A stretch of 5,007 bases of DNA from DASTCC01 sp035711465 (GCA_035711465.1 DASTCC010000252.1:1-5007), one strand, 5' to 3'; positions 1-5,007 are shown, counted from the first letter of the stretch. A program made the numbers and translations. Notes: generated by a model from the sequence alone, not told the origin.

Positions 1-11
1 TATCCCCCACA

Positions 12-353
12 ATGTGGTTTAGACGTAGATCCCCAGTTCTCGGCGATTTCGAACAGCTCGTCCTGCTGGGCGTCATGCGCCTCGACGATCAGGCCTACGG
101 CGCGGCGATCCGGCAGGAGATCCACGCACGGTCGCGGCGCAACGTCTCGATCAACGCCGTCTACACGACGCTGGACCGGCTCGAGCAGAAGGGCCTGCTG
201 CGGTCGTGGGTCGGCGATCCGACGCCGGAACGCGGCGGGCGCAGGCGCAAGTTCTATGCGTTGAAGCCGGCCGGCATCGCCGCGCTCCGCCAGGCCTACC
301 GGGCGTTCACCGGCATGGCCGACGGCTTCGAAGATCGGCTGGGGGCGAAATGA
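12..353 (+). CDS. PadR-family transcriptional regulator (ADOP-associated)
   Basis: A 113-residue protein with the compact winged-helix fold of PadR repressors. It is predicted to be a cytoplasmic dimeric DNA-binding protein controlling its own operon. Visible landmarks are the opening LGDFEQLVLLGVMRL helix (residues about 10-24), the AYG turn, the recognition-helix segment AVYTTLDRLEQKGLL (about 49-63), and the wing RGGRRRKFYALKPAG (about 74-88), which is the usual PadR wing consensus. It has the short form of the family, with only a brief C-terminal helix. The ATG at 12 gives a normal N-terminus, but only 11 bases precede it, so the promoter and ribosome binding site cannot be judged. Its stop overlaps the start of the permease gene (ATGA), implying coupled translation. 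A short PadR directly upstream of a duplicated orphan permease is a known acidobacterial pairing. The effector is unknown. Confidence 0.93.
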   Translation: MWFRRRSPVLGDFEQLVLLGVMRLDDQAYGAAIRQEIHARSRRNVSINAVYTTLDRLEQKGLLRSWVGDPTPERGGRRRKFYALKPAGIAALRQAYRAFTGMADGFEDRLGAK

Positions 354-2998
354 AGGCGGCGCCCGAACTGCCGCGGCTCGCCACCTGGCTGCTCGGCCGG
401 CGCCTGCCGGACGCGTGGCGCGACTTCGTCGCCGGCGATCTCGACGAGGAGTTTCGGACGCGCCGCGTCGCTTCGCGCCTTGGCGCGCACGCCTGGCTTT
501 GGAGTCAGGTCGTCCGTTGTCTCATCGCACCGCCGCCCGTGTCTTCCGCCGCGCCGGCCGACGTCCGGCCTCGAGGAGATTCGATGATCCGCACCATCCT
601 GGCCGACGTCCGCTACGCCGTGCGCGCGCTCGCGCACGCACCGGCGTTCTCGCTCGCGGTCATCGCCGTGCTCGCGCTCGGCATCGGCGCCAACGCGGCG
701 ACGTTCTCGCTGATCAACGCCGTCCTGCTCAAGCCGCTGCCCTTCGACGAGCCCGATCGGCTCGTCCGCCTCTACCACATCCCACCGCAGGTGACGTTCC
801 CGGGCATGAAGACGTTCGCGCTCTCGCCGGCCAACTTCTACGACTGGCAGGCACGCGCGACCACGTTCGATCGGATGGCGATCTATCAGGCGCGTCAGTT
901 CACGCTCACCGGCCGCGATCGCGCGCAGACGATCATCGCGATGGGCGTCGGCGCCGGCACGTTCGATCTCGTCCGCGCCCGTCCGGCGCTCGGCCGCTGG
1001 TTCCGCGATGACGAGGACGCGCCGGGCACGCGGGTCGCGATCATCAGCGATCGCTTCTGGCGGACGTACTTCGGCGGCGCGCCCGACGTCCTCGGCAAGC
1101 CGGTGATGCTCGACGACGACGCCTACGCGGTCGTCGGCGTGATGCCGCCGGCGTTCTCGATTCAGGCCTGGGGACTGTCCTCGCGAGACATCTGGGTTCC
1201 GCTCGGCTACACGCCCGAGGACCGCCTCGTCCGCGGCAACCACAACGCGCAGGTGGTGGCGCGGCTCAAACCGGGCGTGAGCGTCGAGACGGCACAGGCC
1301 GAGCTGGAAGGCATCGCCAGGCAGCTCGAGGTCGAATATCCGGCGGACAACGAGGGCTGGGGCGCCACGATCATCCCGCTCTACGAGCTGATCGTCCAGG
1401 ACGTCCGCACCTCGTTGATCACGCTGCTCGCGGCCGTCAGCCTGGTGCTGCTCATCGCCTGCGCCAACGTCGGCAACCTGCTCTTCTCGCGGGCGCTGGC
1501 GCGGCGCAAGGAGATCGCGATTCGGTCCGCGCTCGGCGCCGGACGGCGCCGCGTCTTCCAGCAGCTGCTCGTCGAAGCGTTGATGCTCTCGTGCGTCGGC
1601 GGCGCCGTCGGCCTGCTGCTCGCGCACCTGACGCTCGGCGCGACCTCGGCGCTCATCGCCAATCAGATCCCGCGCGTCGACGAGATCGCCCTCGACGGCC
1701 GCGTGCTCGGCTTCGCGTTCGTCGTCTCGCTCGTCGCCGGCGTCCTCGCCGGCACGATGCCCGCGATCCGCGCCGGCCGGACGGATCTCACCGACGCGCT
1801 GAAGGAAGGCGGCCGCAGCGACGCCTCGGTCGGCCTGCGCACGCGGCGGATCCTGATCGTCTGCGAGGTCGCGCTCTCGCTCGTGCTCCTCATGGGCGCC
1901 GGCGTCCTGGCGCGCAGCCTGCTCGCGCTGCGCGGCGTCGATGTCGGCTTCGATCCGGATCACGTGCTGACGGTGCGAACGGCGCTGCCCGCGTCCCGTT
2001 ACAGCACCGCCGCGCGCAGCACGGCGTTCTACGACGGCGTGCTGGCGCGCGTCCGCGCGCTCCCCGGCGTGCAGAGCGCCGGCGCCGTCGACGATCTGCC
2101 GTTCGAAGGCGGGTCGGTGCAGTACATGGTCGTCGACGGCAAGCCCGAGCTCTCGACGCGCGAGCAGCCGACGGTGCAGGTCCGCAAGATCACGCCCGGC
2201 TACCTGGAGACGATGCGCATTCCCGTCGTCCGCGGGCGCGATCTCGCCGCCACCGACAACGACGTCGTCATCGTCAGCGAGTCGGCGGCGCGGCTGCTCT
2301 GGGGCGAGGTCGATCCGATCGGCCACACCGCGACACTGCCGCTGCAGTCGCGCGAGCGGACGCTCACGGTCATCGGCGTCGTCCGTGACATCCGCGACGA
2401 CGGCCTCGCCGAAGACGTCGGCGCGCACGTCTACGAGTACTCGCGCGAGCGCGACTGGCGCGGCATGGCGATCGCGCTGCGCACCTCGGTGCCGCCGGCG
2501 ACGCTGACAACGGCGGTCGAGCGCGCGATCCACGAGATCGATCCGAATCAGCCGGTCGAACGAATCCAGCCGATGACCGCGCTGGTCGACCAGACGATCG
2601 TGTCGCAGCGCTTCAGCGCGATGCTGCTCAGCCTGTTCGCCGCGGTGGCGCTGCTGCTCGCCTCGGTCGGCATCTACAGCGTCCTCTCCAACGTCGTCCG
2701 CGGCCGCCGCCGGGAGATCGGCATTCGCACCGCGCTCGGCGCGCGCACGACCGACGTCCTCCGTCTCGTCGTCATCGAAGGGATGGCGCCGACGATCGTC
2801 GGCATCGCCATCGGCGGCGTCGCCGCGATCGCCTGCGCGCGCGTGCTCGAGACGATGGTCTTCGGCGTCAGCGCCTCGGATCCGCTCACGCTCGCCGCCG
2901 TCGCCGCCGTCCTGGCGATGGTGTCGCTCCTGGCGAGCCTGCTGCCGGCCCTGCGAGCGGCGCGGCTCGATCCGCTGCAGACGTTGAGGGGAGACTGA
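350..2998 (+). CDS. ADOP-family (acidobacterial duplicated orphan permease) FtsX/MacB-like membrane protein
   Basis: An 882-residue inner-membrane protein made of two MacB/FtsX-type permease halves in one chain. Residues about 1-78 form a soluble prefix (PRLATWLLGRRLP...DFVAGDLDEEF) like the permease prefix domain found on many ADOPs. Half 1: TM at about 100-122 (with LGIGANAATFSLINAVLL), a large extracytoplasmic MacB-like domain, TMs at about 356-378, 405-430 and 452-475. Half 2: TM at about 500-522, a second extracytoplasmic domain, TMs at about 754-778, 808-830 and 844-870. The cytoplasmic loop motif is duplicated: ARRKEIAIRSALGA near 385 and GRRREIGIRTALGA near 785. No ATPase gene lies beside it, so it is 'orphan'; whether it borrows an ATPase or acts otherwise is unknown, as is its substrate. 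The chosen ATG overlaps the padR stop, and the prefix homology supports it. An internal ATG at 584 also has a good ribosome site. Family assignment is firm; function is not. Confidence 0.93.
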   Translation: MKAAPELPRLATWLLGRRLPDAWRDFVAGDLDEEFRTRRVASRLGAHAWLWSQVVRCLIAPPPVSSAAPADVRPRGDSMIRTILADVRYAVRALAHAPAFSLAVIAVLALGIGANAATFSLINAVLLKPLPFDEPDRLVRLYHIPPQVTFPGMKTFALSPANFYDWQARATTFDRMAIYQARQFTLTGRDRAQTIIAMGVGAGTFDLVRARPALGRWFRDDEDAPGTRVAIISDRFWRTYFGGAPDVLGKPVMLDDDAYAVVGVMPPAFSIQAWGLSSRDIWVPLGYTPEDRLVRGNHNAQVVARLKPGVSVETAQAELEGIARQLEVEYPADNEGWGATIIPLYELIVQDVRTSLITLLAAVSLVLLIACANVGNLLFSRALARRKEIAIRSALGAGRRRVFQQLLVEALMLSCVGGAVGLLLAHLTLGATSALIANQIPRVDEIALDGRVLGFAFVVSLVAGVLAGTMPAIRAGRTDLTDALKEGGRSDASVGLRTRRILIVCEVALSLVLLMGAGVLARSLLALRGVDVGFDPDHVLTVRTALPASRYSTAARSTAFYDGVLARVRALPGVQSAGAVDDLPFEGGSVQYMVVDGKPELSTREQPTVQVRKITPGYLETMRIPVVRGRDLAATDNDVVIVSESAARLLWGEVDPIGHTATLPLQSRERTLTVIGVVRDIRDDGLAEDVGAHVYEYSRERDWRGMAIALRTSVPPATLTTAVERAIHEIDPNQPVERIQPMTALVDQTIVSQRFSAMLLSLFAAVALLLASVGIYSVLSNVVRGRRREIGIRTALGARTTDVLRLVVIEGMAPTIVGIAIGGVAAIACARVLETMVFGVSASDPLTLAAVAAVLAMVSLLASLLPALRAARLDPLQTLRGD
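573..586 (+). promoter_or_regulatory. Internal Shine-Dalgarno plus ATG inside the ADOP gene
   Basis: GAGGAG at 573-578 sits five bases before an in-frame ATG at 584-586. This ATG is residue 79, exactly where the soluble prefix ends and the permease core (MIRTILADVRYAVRAL) begins. It could allow a second, prefix-free product of 804 residues, or be a relic of a time when prefix and permease were separate. The same bases encode R-G-D-S-M, a junction sequence I recall from other ADOPs, so the match may be driven by coding alone. No usage is demonstrated. Confidence 0.35.
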
Positions 2999-3010
2999 CG
3001 CGGGCGCCAG

Positions 3011-3084
3011 GCAGGCTGCAGCCTGCGGGCGGCGGCAGGTTCTGGATCCTTCCCAGAGGGTGCAGCCGGCAGTTCGCCGCCCGC
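3011..3084. repeat. Palindromic intergenic element between convergent genes
   Basis: The 95-base gap between the permease stop and the pheA stop (2999-3093) contains two inverted repeats. A perfect 16-base dyad GCAGGCTGCAGCCTGC lies at 3011-3026 and can fold as a 6-bp stem with a TGCA loop. A 9-bp stem can form between GCGGGCGGC (3025-3033) and GCCGCCCGC (3076-3084); a small inner hairpin (TCTGG / CCAGA, around 3043-3059) lies in its loop. No T-run follows on either strand, so it is not a classical intrinsic terminator. It could be a bidirectional 3'-end structure protecting both transcripts, or a copy of a dispersed extragenic palindrome. Confidence 0.45.
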
Positions 3085-3093
3085 CGCCAAGCC

Positions 3094-3768
3094 TCAAGCC
3101 CCTTCAATCAACACGAACCGCGTCACGTTGTCGTCGCGGTCCTGCACGTCGTCGACCAGCACAGCGGCGCCATACACCTCGGCGGCGCGCCGGTTGGCGA
3201 TCGCGGCGGCGTCCGTCCAGCCTCTGCGCACGATCTCGTCCACCGCGCCGGCGGTGTCGAACGTCGGCTCCGCGATGACATCCGGGTGCGCGGCGAAGAA
3301 CCGCGTGCACTGCGCGATCGCCATCGGATGCGATCGGACGCGGCGGATGCGGTCGAGCGTGACGCCGGGCGCGGCGATCAGCGTCTGCTGAATCGGATGG
3401 ACGCGCTCGGCGAGGATGCGGACGCGGTGCTCCGCGAGCAGCTCGGCACAACCCGGCACCGGTCCGGCAAGCGAATTCTCGAGCGGCACGACCGCGCGCG
3501 TGACCGCGCCCGACGCCAGCGCGGCAAAGACGTCGCGAAGCGTGCGATACGGTAAGAGCGCCGATCCCGGCCCGACGAGCGCCGCGGCGGCATCTTCGCT
3601 GAAGGCGCCTGGCGCGCCCTGATAGGCGCACGACTCGGCGGCGCCGAGGCGCGAGCGCTCGGCGAGCAGCGCCAGGATCGTGCGATCGATCCGGTCGATG
3701 AACTGGCGATGGCCGTCGACCATCGTCAGGCGGTCGATCGGCGCGCGATCGGTGGCGGCAGGTGTCAC
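3094..3768 (-). CDS. pheA: Prephenate dehydratase lacking the ACT regulatory domain
   Basis: A 224-residue cytoplasmic enzyme predicted to convert prephenate to phenylpyruvate, the committed step to phenylalanine. Dehydratase motifs appear in order: YQGAPGAFSEDAA (49-61), VPLENSLAGPV (94-104), the HPIQQ segment (124-128), SHPMAIAQC (146-154), DTAGAVDEI (171-179), AAIANRRAAEVYG (188-200) and NVTRF (214-218), whose Thr is the catalytic Thr of the family. Residues 17-43 (VDGHRQFIDRIDRTILALLAERSRLGA) resemble the first helix of an AroQ chorismate mutase, but the rest of that domain is absent, so mutase activity is unlikely. The protein stops six residues after TRF, with no ACT domain and no ESRP-type Phe-binding motif. 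The GTG start is chosen because GGAGG lies six bases upstream; a longer TTG start would begin inside the terminator T-run. Expression appears controlled by the upstream Phe leader. A related prephenate decarboxylase (BacA-like) is the main alternative, made unlikely by TRF and the leader. Confidence 0.9.
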   Translation of the reverse strand: MTPAATDRAPIDRLTMVDGHRQFIDRIDRTILALLAERSRLGAAESCAYQGAPGAFSEDAAAALVGPGSALLPYRTLRDVFAALASGAVTRAVVPLENSLAGPVPGCAELLAEHRVRILAERVHPIQQTLIAAPGVTLDRIRRVRSHPMAIAQCTRFFAAHPDVIAEPTFDTAGAVDEIVRRGWTDAAAIANRRAAEVYGAAVLVDDVQDRDDNVTRFVLIEGA

Positions 3769-3774
3769 GGGAGT

Positions 3775-3779
3775 CCTCC
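3775..3779 (-). promoter_or_regulatory. pheA ribosome binding site (GGAGG)
   Basis: GGAGG on the minus strand lies six bases before the GTG at 3768. It decides the pheA start over an upstream TTG (3789) and a downstream ATG (3723), neither of which has a comparable site. It lies nine bases past the terminator T-run, so it is only transcribed on read-through. Confidence 0.8.
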
Positions 3780-3787
3780 AGAAAAGC

Positions 3788-3818
3788 AAAAAGCCCGCTC
3801 CCTTGCGGGTAGCGGGCT
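3788..3818 (-). terminator. Intrinsic terminator of the phe attenuator (regions 3:4)
   Basis: On the minus strand AGCCCGCT (3818-3811) pairs perfectly with AGCGGGCT (3799-3792). Inside, CCC (3809-3807) pairs with GGG (3802-3800) across a GCAA tetraloop (a GNRA type), with one bulged A at 3810. That makes an 11-bp GC-rich stem followed at once by five T (3792-3788), then GC and four more T. It stands between the leader peptide and the pheA ribosome site, where a terminator makes sense only as an attenuator. Its 5' arm is also claimed by the antiterminator. Confidence 0.92.
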
Positions 3819-3863
3819 CGAGTGAATCGCTGTGTGTTCGGCTCAGCTCAGGGCGCTACCCAC
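3805..3863 (-). promoter_or_regulatory. Antiterminator (regions 2:3) of the phe attenuator
   Basis: In the minus-strand RNA, GUGGGUAGCG (3863-3854) pairs with CGCUACCCGC (3814-3805): ten consecutive pairs, one of them U-G. The right arm takes bases from the terminator's 5' arm and tetraloop, so the two folds exclude each other. The left arm contains the leader stop codon UAG (3858-3856). A ribosome finishing the leader would cover this arm and allow termination. One stalled at the last Phe codon (ends at 3877) leaves 13 bases before the arm begins, about the downstream footprint of a ribosome, so the antiterminator could form. Confidence 0.82.
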
Positions 3864-3912
3864 CTCGGGGAAGGCTGAAAAACGTAAAGCTGAACGCAAA
3901 CACACCCTGAGC
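3846..3912 (-). promoter_or_regulatory. Leader stem 1:2 enclosing the Phe codons
   Basis: GCUCAGGGUG (3912-3903, leader codons 17-20) can pair with CGCCCUGAGC (3855-3846, just past the leader stop) over ten consecutive pairs including one wobble. Additional G-U pairs are possible at both ends. The loop holds all five Phe codons. This fits the 1:2 pause hairpin of amino-acid attenuators: it would form early and be melted by the translating ribosome. It overlaps the antiterminator arm by only two bases, so how strongly it competes with the 2:3 fold is uncertain. Confidence 0.6.
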
Positions 3913-3960
3913 CACGCGGCGCGGCGCCTGAACTGCGGCGACGTTCGGCAACGGACTCAT
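3856..3960 (-). CDS. pheL: phe leader peptide (attenuator peptide)
   Basis: A 34-residue open reading frame upstream of pheA, ending in TAG. Its product is presumably unimportant; its translation rate senses charged Phe-tRNA. Residues 20-31 read VFAFSFTFFSLP, with Phe at 21, 23, 25, 27 and 28 (codons TTT, TTC, TTT, TTT, TTC). This is a striking enrichment in GC-rich DNA and resembles the alternating and tandem Phe of E. coli PheL. The stop codon lies inside the antiterminator arm and the terminator follows 38 bases later. The ATG at 3960 has no Shine-Dalgarno and lies within a few bases of the transcription start predicted from the promoter boxes, so it may be read as a leaderless or nearly leaderless message. 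In-frame GTG codons 16 and 20 are alternative starts; the latter would give a 15-residue peptide, the length of E. coli PheL. The symbol is by functional analogy. Confidence 0.85.
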   Translation of the reverse strand: MSPLPNVAAVQAPRRVAQGVFAFSFTFFSLPRGG

Positions 3961-3968
3961 GGGCGATC

Positions 3969-3999
3969 AGTATGCGCGAAGTGCCCGGCGTGAAGTCAA
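3969..3999 (-). promoter_or_regulatory. Candidate sigma-70 promoter for the pheL-pheA unit
   Basis: On the minus strand TTGACT (3999-3994) matches five of six bases of the -35 consensus, and CATACT (3974-3969) matches four of six of the -10 box. The spacer is 19 bases, longer than ideal. The predicted start is near 3960-3963, beside the leader ATG. The -35 box begins two bases after the Nudix stop codon, so the promoter fills nearly the whole gap. Without it the unit would depend on read-through from the Nudix gene. Confidence 0.45.
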
Positions 4000-4001
4000 G
4001 C

Positions 4002-4889
4002 CTACGCCGATCGGGCCTGCTCCGCCACCCACCGGCCGCCGTCGAAACGAAACCGGGTTTCGCGAGGCACCGGCTCATGCCAGGCCTCGGGATTCTGCGG
4101 ATCGCCCGGCAAGAGCAGGAAGCGATCACCGCCCTCGTCATGCACGATCGGCCGGCGCGGTTCGATCCGCCGATCGCGCGCCCAGGCGATCGCGGCATCG
4201 ACGGTCGCAAACCCCTCGATCTCGCGCAGCGTCGTCCACGTCGGCGGCGGCAGCGTGATCTCGCGCGCCGCGGCGCGCGCCAGCGCGTCGCTCGGCCGCA
4301 CCCACTCCCCGTGCGTCGTCTCGGTCTCGTCGTGCACCGGCGTCTGATCGGGCGGCACGCGCGTCATGAAGAACCAGGCGTCGAACTGACGCACGTCGAT
4401 CGGCGGCGTGATCCATCGCGCGAACGGCACGATCGCGTCCAGTGCGACGCGCAGCTTCTCGCGCTCGACGACGCTCTGCATCGCGACGGTGCCGGCGTGA
4501 ATCTCTCGGCGATAGCGGGCGAATCGATCGTGCGTGACCGGATCGGCGATCGCCACGGGACGCCGCCGCGCGTCGCGCGCCAGCAGCACTCCCGCTTCCT
4601 CGAACAGCTCGCGAATCGCGGCAAGACGATGAGCGATGGCCGTGGCGGTGGGGAGCGGCGCGATCTCCGCGGCGTCGAGGCCGTCGCACCACGACGGATC
4701 GACCGCGGCCGCGTCGCCGAGATCGACCCGCCCGCCGGGAAACACGTAGGCGCCGCCCATGAAGGCGGTCGCGTCGTGACGGCGCACCATGAACACCTCA
4801 AGGCCCGCGTCGGTGTCGCGGAGAACGATGACGGTAGCGGCAGGCCGGAGCGGGGCGGCCGCCGTCGATGAGGTCACGCGCCGCAACAT
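4002..4889 (-). CDS. Nudix hydrolase, NUDT19-like
   Basis: A 295-residue cytoplasmic protein with a Nudix fold, predicted to hydrolyse a nucleoside-diphosphate-linked substrate using divalent metal. The domain opens with AATVIVLRD (17-25) and FMVRRHD (33-39). The Nudix box is split: FPGGRVD (50-56) is followed by an insertion of about 26 residues before REL-FEEAG (93-100), whose glutamates would bind metal. An insertion at this place, and the C-terminal run (PPPTWTTL, then a LLPGDPQNPEAW segment and TRFRFDGGRW), are features of the NUDT19-like group, whose animal members cleave CoA and acyl-CoA. That specificity is only suggested here. The start is uncertain. ATG 4973 adds 28 residues and has GAGGGG seven bases upstream, but that extension is low-complexity, contains a 7-base tandem repeat, has only 17 of 28 codons ending in G or C, and overlaps a rightward promoter. 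I therefore prefer ATG 4889; GTG 4877 is also possible. It has no evident link to phenylalanine synthesis. Confidence 0.85.
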   Translation of the reverse strand: MLRRVTSSTAAAPLRPAATVIVLRDTDAGLEVFMVRRHDATAFMGGAYVFPGGRVDLGDAAAVDPSWCDGLDAAEIAPLPTATAIAHRLAAIRELFEEAGVLLARDARRRPVAIADPVTHDRFARYRREIHAGTVAMQSVVEREKLRVALDAIVPFARWITPPIDVRQFDAWFFMTRVPPDQTPVHDETETTHGEWVRPSDALARAAAREITLPPPTWTTLREIEGFATVDAAIAWARDRRIEPRRPIVHDEGGDRFLLLPGDPQNPEAWHEPVPRETRFRFDGGRWVAEQARSA

Positions 4890-4916
4890 AGCATGTGGCC
4901 CCGAGGCTCGAACCCG

Positions 4917-4944
4917 CCCCGAGCCCCGAGTCCGGAGTCCCGAG
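4917..4944. repeat. Seven-base tandem repeat, four copies
   Basis: On the plus strand four abutting heptamers read CCCCGAG, CCCCGAG, TCCGGAG and TCCCGAG; a further isolated CCCCGAG lies at 4899-4905. The period of seven does not respect codons and the units vary by one to three bases. It lies between the preferred Nudix start and the rightward promoter, in what is probably non-coding DNA. It may be a slippage-generated microsatellite or a fragment of a dispersed repeat; no function is evident. Confidence 0.6.
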
Positions 4945-4966
4945 CCTTCAAGGAGCCGGCGCGCAG

Positions 4967-4995
4967 TTGACATCGCCGGTCCCCTCAGCTATCAG
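4967..4995 (+). promoter_or_regulatory. Rightward sigma-70-type promoter at the window edge
   Basis: A perfect -35 box TTGACA (4967-4972) is followed by a 17-base spacer and TATCAG (4990-4995), a four-of-six match to the -10 box. The start would fall near 5001-5003, just before an ATG at 5004-5006, the last full triplet before the window ends. It would drive a gene beyond the window, divergent from the Nudix gene. The ATG may be the start of that gene or coincidence. Confidence 0.5.
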
Positions 4996-5007
4996 TAAGA
5001 AAGATGT

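Noticed and set aside
1591..2388. A 265-residue frame within the permease gene on the same strand
   Set aside because: A frame-shifted reading of the permease, almost entirely Arg/Ala/Pro, with no domain.
3011..3026. Perfect 16-base dyad as an insertion-sequence end or operator
   Set aside because: No transposase, no matching second end and no target duplication are visible; it lies between two gene 3' ends, where an operator is unlikely.
2999..3093. A frameshifted or detached ACT domain downstream of pheA
   Set aside because: Only 95 bases remain before the convergent permease stop, and they are palindromic non-coding sequence; an ACT domain needs over 200 bases.
296..3097. A 933-residue open frame on the minus strand covering the whole permease gene
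   Set aside because: It is antisense to a clearly conserved permease. The translation is Arg/Asp/Ala-rich and low in complexity with no recognisable domain, as expected from the mirror frame of high-GC coding DNA.
3769..3789. TTG start at 3789 extending pheA by seven residues
   Set aside because: The codon lies in the terminator T-run and the extension would translate the Shine-Dalgarno itself; the GTG at 3768 has ideal spacing from GGAGG.
3788..3960. T-box or other metabolite riboswitch upstream of pheA
   Set aside because: No T-box consensus is visible, and the Phe-rich reading frame with a stop-codon-spanning antiterminator explains the region fully.
3848..4210. A 120-residue minus-strand frame running through the leader and the Nudix 3' end
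   Set aside because: It is out of frame with both the Nudix gene and the Phe leader and has no recognisable domain; the overlap with the leader is in the wrong frame.
3972..4871. A 299-residue plus-strand frame opposite the Nudix gene
   Set aside because: Arg-rich antisense shadow without motifs; the minus strand carries intact Nudix and C-terminal motifs.

Overview
The window is high-GC DNA with a gene layout typical of Acidobacteriota, most likely a Vicinamibacteria-type soil lineage. This rests on the left half: a short PadR-family repressor overlapping a very large permease with two FtsX/MacB halves and no ATPase gene. That pair is the hallmark of the 'acidobacterial duplicated orphan permease' (ADOP) arrangement. 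The taxonomic call is an inference from gene content. There are no tRNA or rRNA genes, CRISPR arrays, insertion sequences or plasmid functions.

Layout. (1) 12-2998, plus strand: PadR regulator and ADOP permease, joined by a 4-base ATGA overlap and so probably one translationally coupled operon. (2) 2999-3093: a 95-base convergent intergenic gap holding palindromes but no T-tract. (3) 3094-3999, minus strand: a phenylalanine biosynthesis unit. It has a promoter-like pair of boxes, a 34-residue leader peptide with five Phe in eight residues, a strong intrinsic terminator, a competing antiterminator whose left arm spans the leader stop codon, a clear Shine-Dalgarno, and a prephenate dehydratase gene (pheA). 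(4) 4002-4889, minus strand: a Nudix hydrolase of the NUDT19-like type. (5) 4890-5007: a probable intergenic stretch with a 7-base tandem repeat and a good sigma-70-type promoter pointing right, out of the window.

The most interesting element is the phe leader at 3788-3960. It has every part of a classical ribosome-mediated attenuator of the E. coli pheL-pheA kind. When Phe-tRNA is scarce, a ribosome stalled on the Phe codons leaves the antiterminator free and pheA is transcribed. When Phe is plentiful, the ribosome reaches the stop codon, masks the antiterminator arm, and the terminator forms. The encoded dehydratase ends exactly at the catalytic-domain boundary and lacks the C-terminal ACT domain that normally gives Phe feedback inhibition. 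I infer that the unit has moved phenylalanine sensing from protein allostery to transcription attenuation.
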